A DNA stretch of 64,000 bases. Source: Anthonomus grandis grandis. Its lineage: Eukaryota > Arthropoda > Insecta > Coleoptera > Curculionidae. The position numbers and the translations under genes were made by a program. The DNA lies in assembly GCF_022605725.1 (NCBI RefSeq), contig NC_065548.1:41595131-41659130 (forward strand), in the 5' to 3' direction. Positions 57,873 to 64,000 of this stretch are shown here, piece by piece (position 1 is the stretch's first letter; each line of letters opens with the position of its first letter). The notes under the pieces were generated by a model. The model ran no database searches. It saw nothing but the letters and a program-made list of their open reading frames with translations, and was not told the origin of the DNA.

Positions 57873-59516
57873 TTAGAAGAGGGAAGTAGCTGTGTTGCTC
57901 GAAGGACAATACAAATCAATCAAATCAGATGTATGCAGAGCAATTTTTATTTTAAAAGCTTAGCAGAGCGCTTTCGGCGTACGAGCCAGCATCAGTGCTA
58001 ACTGAAATGAGTTGGGTGTTAAATGCGTAAAAGACACTATAGTCAAAGGTGAACGAATGGAATGTACTCACTTGTCAGTTAAGCCCAGAAGTTTACCATA
58101 GTGGGAACACATTCGATATTATTAAAATTACACGTAACATTTAGACACACTTAAGACTATACAGAACACTAAACATCTCCTTTGTGTTTTGTTTACATTT
58201 ATTGTGGTTTCTTAGATGGCGGGAAAAATGTGTGTCAAATTAGGTTAGCCTACAGTTAACTTTACTTTAAAATTAATATTTATATTATGCGAACCTATCA
58301 GAGGGATGGTAGCGACAGATCGGTCTAGATGTCATAATCGTAAATAATGTGCAGTAGTGCGAGTTGGTTATAAATTGGTGGCACAAATTAGACTACAACA
58401 GTGAATTTTTGTTCGGATAAGGAAGTTGTTATCCTTTAAGGATGTAAAGCGAACTTTTAAATTAGAAAGTTGCCAATGCTTATAAAAAATTTTAATTGTG
58501 GAGTCTTCTATGTAGTGGAACGTAAGGTCTGTTAAGGTTCACTTGTATATTTAAACAATAGGGATTTTTGTGTCTTCAAGAAAATCTAGTCGGTTATAGT
58601 TCTTAGAGGTTACCTGTTGGAGAATTTTAGAATTAGACTTTGGACTAAAATTATGGTTGTTAGATTTTATATGTTCACCAAATGCAGATGAGGGTCTACT
58701 TAAGTGCTCGGCTATGCGTGTTTTTTAGGGTCTACAAGTTCGTCCCACATATGAGCAATCACAAGAATCACACTGCAATCTGTAAATACCACTCTTTGAT
58801 AATGGGTCAAGTTTATCCTTGGGATTGATCAAAATCGAACCCAAGTTGTTTTTAGTTTTATAAGAAATTTGTAGTTCTGATTGGTGTTTAATAAAGCTAT
58901 TGTTGATTTTCTTATTTAGATGAGAATTAATGATTGGTAGAGATATGAATTTACTATCTTTTTTAACATCAGGAAAGATCTGTTTTTTAATTTATGTTAA
59001 TTTTATTTTTCTGATTAAAATATTAATTAGTTTGGGGTCATAGTTATTATTATAAACAATTTGTTTAAGAATATTTATTTCGTTTTGAAAATTAGAAGGA
59101 GATAGAGGAATGCTTAAAAGACGGTGAATGTAACAATTAAAGGCAACCATTTTGTGTTGGTGAGGGTGATTGGAAACATTTGAAATTATGTGGTCTGTTT
59201 GAGTGGGTTTCCGGTGTATTGAAAATTCTAAATTATTTGATTGTTTATGTATTGTTAAGTCTAAAAATTCAAATTATTATTTGTTTCAATTTCTAGTGTG
59301 AAGGAAATCTTAGGATGTATTTGGTTTAGCTTGTTTAAGAGTAACTGAGCTCCTACTGTGTCACAATTCAAGAAACAGAGACAATCGTCAACATATCTGT
59401 ACCAATTGAAAATTTCTTTATTGTTATCAGTCATTATAAAATTTAATTCCATGTGATCCATAAAGACCTTCGCCAAAAATGGAGATAAGCAACTGCCCAT
59501 AGTCAGGCCATCTGGC
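57873..59516 (-). pseudogene. Penelope-like element, left copy (minus): RT C-half, GIY-YIG endonuclease, pLTR
   Basis: Penelope-like elements encode one protein, an RT followed by a GIY-YIG nuclease. Read from 59516 down, this copy starts abruptly inside the RT at PDGLTMGSCLSPFLAKVFMD. It then has WYRYVDDCLCFLNC (catalytic YVDD, about 59400), FSIHRKPTQTDHIISNVSNH and the thumb, and the GIY-YIG domain SGIYRLQCDSCDCSYVGRTC (about 58800-58740). The 3' UTR and the pseudo-LTR follow to about 57873. A -1 frameshift near 59261 and at least one stop (about 58996) interrupt it. The N-terminal half is missing. About the first 1.6 kb of its partner copy lies just across the junction, in the opposite direction. 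Confidence 0.9.
57958..58002 (-). ncRNA. Hammerhead ribozyme motif, left pLTR (one core change)
   Basis: On the minus strand: GTTAGCA, CTGATGC (57995-57989), hairpin GGC/GCC, GAAA (57975-57972), GCGCTC, then TGCTAA, which can pair with the opening arm as stem I. This is the type I layout with a minimal stem III reported for Penelope-like pLTRs. The last A of the CUGAUGA box is C here, so activity is likely lost. Confidence 0.65.
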
Positions 59517-59534
59517 TGTTTAGCATCTGGTAAG

Positions 59535-61842
59535 CTTTTAAAATAAAAATTGCTCTGAATACATCGGGTTTGATTGATTTGTATTGTCCTTCGAGCAACA
59601 CAGCCACTTTCCTCTTCTAACTAACCGCAGTATGGCGGACCAGGCTGCCAATTACAGGAGGCTCTCTATCCAAAGAGCAACCATAGGTGTGGATATCTGG
59701 TTTCTCAACAACTGTATTAAGGTCACTCCAGCTTTTGCCAAGGTTAGCACTTCTAAAAATGTTCCGGCTAAACATAAATCCTATTTAGAACTTAAGTTAG
59801 TTAAATCTAAAATCTGCAAACACTATGCTAAACTTGACTTCATAAATTGTAAATTAAAATTGATTTATATTGACCTGTGTAAAGGCTACAACGGTGAAAA
59901 CTTAAAACATTTGCTTAATGACATACAAGACTCGATCATCACTGAAAAGAAAATAAAATACTATAAATTGAGACAAAAATTGGATAATCTTATCAGTCAT
60001 AAGAATTGTCTTTAACATAGGAAAGAACGAAATTCTCACAAATTCTCTGCATTTGTTTTTCATGATAGGGTAAAGAATTTTTCTGACGTCAATTTTGATA
60101 GAGCCGAAATGGATTTTCTCAAACTAGGCTTAAAACATATACAGTTATTGAGCAAATTTCTAACAATATCAATTTAAAAACGTCTCTTTGCAATGATCTA
60201 TTTAATATATTGCATAAATTTAAATCTAATTTTAAAAAATCAAAATCTTACTTAAACTCTTCAGACAAAGTCCTAAAATCCATTAAGAACAAAATAAAAA
60301 ACTATAATCTGGTGATCTCAAAAGCAGATAAGGGAAATTGCTTGGTGATCATGGAAAAAGCATTTTATATATCCAAAGTTGAAACTTTTTTAACTGAAAA
60401 CCACTTTAAACCACTAAAGTCTAGTCCTTTTAACAACTTTTTCAGAAAGACCTCCACTATTATAAAACAATTTGACCATTTTTTAGAAGAACATTATGCT
60501 CCATATACCCTCTTATCTAGCAACCCTACAACCCCACGTCTTTACGGCTTACCCAAGTTACATAAAATCGGCATTCCAATAAGACCAGTAGTTAGTTTCA
60601 CCAATACTCCAATTTCCTTTTTATCCAATTTTATCCTTAAATTGTTAAAAAATTTAACAGCCTTCTACCCTAAATTTGGTGTTAAAAATTCTACTGATCT
60701 TGTAAATAAACTAACAGACTCACAATTGCCTAATAATTATCTATTGGTTTCTTTTGATGTAACTAATCTTTTCACTACAGTGCCTAAATCTGAAAGTGTG
60801 AATATAATTAAAATATCTTGAAGGACAAAATAAATAGCAATAATCTTATTTCCCTAATAACATTACTTAACCACTGCCTTTCTCAAGATTTTTTCCTTTT
60901 TAATAATACGTTTTACCAACAGCCAGATGGCCTGGCTATGGGCAGTTGCTTATCTCCATTTTTGGCGGAGGTCTTTATGGATCTCATGGAATCAAATTTT
61001 AAAATGACTGATAACAATAAAGAAATTTTCAATTGGTACAGATATGTTGACGATTGTCTCTGTTTCTTAAGTTGTGATACAGTAGGAGCTCAGTTACTCT
61101 TAAATAAGCTAAACCAAATATATCCTAAGATTTCTTTCACACTAGAAATTGAAACAAATAATAATTTGTATTTTTTTAGACTTAATAATACATAAACAAT
61201 CAAATAGTTTGGAATTTTCAATACACCGGAAACCCACTCAAACAGACCACATAATTTCAAATGTTTCCAATCACCCTCACCAACACAAAATGGCTGCCTT
61301 TAATTGTTGCATTCACCGTCTTTTAAGCATTCACTATAGTCTAAAAAAATTCACTGTTGTAGTCTAATTTGTGCCACCAATTTATAACTCCGCACATCAT
61401 TTACGATAATGACATCTAGACCGATCTGTCGCTACTACCACTCTGATAGGTTCGCATAATATAAATATTAATTTTTAAGTAAAGTTAACTGTAGCCTAAC
61501 CTAATTTGACACACATTTTTCCCGCCATCTAAGAAACCACAATAAATGTAAACAAAACACAAAGGAGACCAACGTTCTCCCCTTTTTAAATACTGTTAGT
61601 CTTAAGTGTGTCTAAATGTTATGTGTAATTTTAATAATATAGATTGTGTTCCCACTATGGTAAACTTCTGGGCTTAACTGACAAGTGAGTACATTCCATT
61701 CGTTCACCTTTGACTATAGTGTCTTTTACGCAATTAACACCCAACTCATTTCAGTTAGCACTGATGATGGCTCATACACCGAAAGCGCTCTGCTAAGCTT
61801 TTAAAATAAAAATTGCTCTGAATACATCTGGTTTGATTGATT
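59535..61842 (+). pseudogene. Penelope-like element, right copy (plus): pLTR, N-terminus and RT, GIY-YIG deleted
   Basis: This copy begins with pLTR sequence (taagcttttaaaataaaaat) at the junction with the inverted left copy. The coding part starts at ATG 59632 (MADQAANYRRLSIQRATIGV). It continues through ILNKLISKADKGN-type motifs (VISKADKGNCLVIMEKAFY, about 60310-60370), RLYGLPKLHK and PIRPVVSF (about 60536-60600), VSFDVTNLFTTVP (RT motif A, about 60747-60785), QPDGLAMGSCLSPFLAEVFM (motif B, about 60920-60980), and WYRYVDDCLCFLSC (YVDD, about 61033-61075). The frame is broken by a stop at 60015 and shifts near 60160, 60820 and 61190. At about 61335 the RT thumb jumps to the 3' UTR, so the GIY-YIG domain has been deleted. 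The 3' UTR and a pLTR with a hammerhead follow to about 61842. Confidence 0.9.
61754..61798 (+). ncRNA. Hammerhead ribozyme motif, right pLTR (core boxes intact)
   Basis: GTTAGCA (61754-61760), CTGATGA (61761-61767), a short stem II region (GG...CC), GAAA (61781-61784), GCGCTC (61785-61790), and TGCTAA (61791-61796), which pairs with TTAGCA as stem I. Predicted cleavage is after 61790. Stem III is only GC/GC and self-complementary, the form reported to act as dimers in Penelope-like elements. Stem II is weaker than in the left copy (a C-A mismatch), so activity is uncertain. Confidence 0.75.
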
Positions 61843-64000
61843 CATAATATATTTAAGCTCTGGTTTATTATAAAGACAATTTATTTATTGATGCTACAGC
61901 CTTCTAAAACTGACCAAAACTAGTGATCTGTGAATCTCTATTGAGTCTGCATACCATTGCTTAACAAAGATAAAATAAAAGTCACTTGTCATACCAGAGA
62001 TCTTTTAGCAAAAAGCTATGAGAATTATTCATTGCGCATATTCTGAATATTTAGACATTGCCGAAAATACTTTCGTTTATTTTAAAAATCCATGTAGTAG
62101 TGGTGATAACCATAGCTAACCTAAGCACAGCGGTGCTATCAATGGGTTTGATGGGGAGGATGTCGAAAATTTTAGTGATAATACAAATAAAACTAGAGAT
62201 ACTTATAATATTAGATTCAGAATGTGAGCATGCATTACCTGAAAAAAAAAAAGATTTAAAAAAAGACTCTTCTAAAAGTGTTTTTATTGTTTCTAGCTTT
62301 ACAATGAGAAACAATAAATCTGAAAAAATTATCAGTACTGTAGAAAACAAAATATTACCGAAAATTGGATTTGGTTTGGTCATCAAGAGATTTTACTTCC
62401 TTACTTATGGCAAATATTAGACAAAGTTCAAATTAAAGATCACGATTTAAAGTATTTACATATTCAAATAGGCTTGAAGGTTGTGATTTCAAATTTTAAA
62501 GACCAGAAAGCTCGTTTTTGTGCCTAACTTAAATAAATTAGAAGTTCAACCACTCTACTATATTTAAGTATTCTCAGGGATGAGCTTGCTTCATCCACAT
62601 ATTTATATAAATTTTATCTAAATTCAAGCTAATTTTTCGGACTTTATCGGACAATTATTTTTTATCATTTTTGACTACTAAGAAAGCTCTTACGGATAAT
62701 ATAAAAAGTCACAATCAAATTAAAAAAAAAATTAATTTGGTTTACATTGGAAGTGACTGAGCAAGCATTATCCTTTTATAATAAAAATGAAAAATATAAA
62801 AATTATAAAATTAGTAAATTTTAGTTAATTTCGTTTATTAGTTAGTGTTTAGACCAACTTACAGTTAGTTCTGTGAATACCTATATGCTTTACAAGTCAT
62901 ATAGCTTTCCTAATTTTCACTAAAGGACACGAGCAAATACTTTACAATGTGGGTAGTAAACTAAGGGGAGATATAAATCTAACAATTCAAAAAAAAGAAA
63001 TTTAGAAGTAACTAAAAAAATAAAACAGTAGTATATTTATTGACTTAAAAGTAGGTTCTTAGCTCATGTTAAGCTACTGTGTGGTGTGCTTATATAACTA
63101 AACCGTTGCCGTCCCTTTTGTGCGTATCAGTCACTACAGGGGTGAGATGGTTCAAAGCAACAAAATGGGAGAAACAGTAGTGACAATCAAAAAGAGCTCA
63201 GGTTTCAATTCAACCACCCGTCAAGACCAGGTACATAAGGTTTCGATCTCAGAATCTAAGAAGATAAGAGGGTTACTTAAAAAGTAAATCGGAGGTTAAG
63301 ACAAATTTGAAGAAAACAAAATAGACCCCCAAAAACAAAGAAAGAAAGCTAAGAAAAAAAAATATGATCAGGTCTAAAGAAGCTCGTGGACATGGACAAT
63401 AGATAACTTGGGATTGTAAAGTGGAATTACTTATACCCCACAGCGATATAAGAAAAATGTGTGGAAACGAATCCGACCGAAAAACGTACAAAATAATTGT
63501 ACAATTATAATTAACCACCAGAAATTAAAATAAGTTCATAATCTTAGCATGATTTTATCATATTTATAATTATATATTTTAAACAAATTCAGACTATAAC
63601 AAAACATATAGAGTCATTGAAACAACTGATAAATGAATAACACTCAAATGAAATAATAAGAAGACAAACTCTGAGTTTACTAATCAGATTTTAAGCCACC
63701 TTGCTTTAGTACCACAATCCAAAATTTATATAATATACAGAGTATTCTCTTTAAAATAATAAAGGTGACAAATAGCTTGTATACCCAAAAATTCAATAAA
63801 TTAAAACTTGGTTTGATGCTAAAAGGCTCAGCACTTGAATTTTTTTTTATTAACTTAACAAGATGCCCGTCCCATAAACATATAGAAAATTACACCCCAA
63901 GCTAAAACGCAGATGCAGTCTAATAGGTTTTAATATTTAAAAATTACATTTATAGAAAAAGGGATAAATAGTACCCTAAATAACATTTTCATTTATTTTA
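61843..64000. other. AT-rich interval at the window end
   Basis: No recognisable element. A plus-strand region at 62050-62530 has protein-like text in shifting frames (GFDGEDVENFSDNTNKTRDT; WFGHQEILLPYLWQ; DLKYLHIQIGLKVVISNFKD), perhaps a decayed gene of unknown family. The rest shows nothing that I can support. Confidence 0.35.

Noticed and set aside
59101..59200. Possible second gene inside the left Penelope copy on the plus strand
   Set aside because: Only the minus strand has coding motifs there; the plus frames are shadows.
62058..62420. 120-codon plus frame, with an overlapping 111-codon minus frame
   Set aside because: Hydrophobic low-complexity composition with mutually antisense open frames and no recognisable domain; kept only as unassigned text in the interval entry.
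1..64000. Bacterial or viral contig, operons, CRISPR, rRNA
   Set aside because: Composition, introns and metazoan transposon content point to an arthropod nuclear genome; none of these features could be found.

Overview
The window looks like nuclear DNA of an arthropod, most likely an insect. It is strongly AT-rich, has eukaryotic splice signals, and is packed with metazoan transposon families: Tc1/mariner-IS630, pogo/Tigger, hAT, PIF/Harbinger, piggyBac, non-LTR retrotransposons and a Penelope-like element. I found no convincing host protein-coding gene in 64 kb. No rRNA, tRNA, CRISPR array or bacterial operon is visible. The order of insect cannot be settled from sequence alone. Nearly every coding stretch is a transposon relic broken by stops, frameshifts or deletions.

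Layout. 0-9.4 kb: end of a LINE (minus), a decayed Tigger element, a Tc1/mariner-IS630 transposase (minus) whose catalytic-Glu region is replaced by a foldback insertion, two abutting MITEs, and a Jockey-like LINE (plus). 9.4-18.4 kb: LINE fragments on both strands, a 54-bp perfect inverted repeat (13.9 kb), a 794-bp non-autonomous hAT with an exact 8-bp target duplication, and a 2.75-kb hAT with its own 8-bp duplication and a broken BED-finger transposase. 18.8-22.5 kb: a LINE remnant (minus), then a PIF/Harbinger element whose transposase frame is intact and which carries a Myb/SANT-like partner gene on the opposite strand. 25-36 kb: an RNase H-bearing LINE fragment, a second Harbinger relic with a MADF/BESS-type frame antisense inside its intron, an RTE-like tail, a nearly full-length but decayed LINE ending in a (TTA)n tail, and another RNase H LINE tail. 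38-47 kb: a Penelope-like RT tail, a small hammerhead-like insertion flanked by 17-bp direct repeats, a piggyBac fragment, and several pieces of one LINE family. 47-56 kb: a second Tigger relic, a complete piggyBac element with TTAA duplication, 13-bp terminal repeats and an intron, and a third Tigger fragment. 57.9-61.8 kb: a Penelope-like element made of two copies in inverted orientation, with hammerhead-ribozyme motifs in its pseudo-LTRs.

The most informative loci are: (1) the inverted Penelope pair, where the 5' end of the plus copy falls within about 3 nt of the predicted ribozyme cleavage point; (2) the two Harbinger elements, which pair transposase with an antisense DNA-binding partner in two different ways; (3) the perfect hairpin at 13.9 kb; and (4) the piggyBac element with a module repeated three times near its ends. 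The dense, two-stranded, nested transposon content without host genes would fit pericentromeric or transposon-cluster chromatin, but that is inference.
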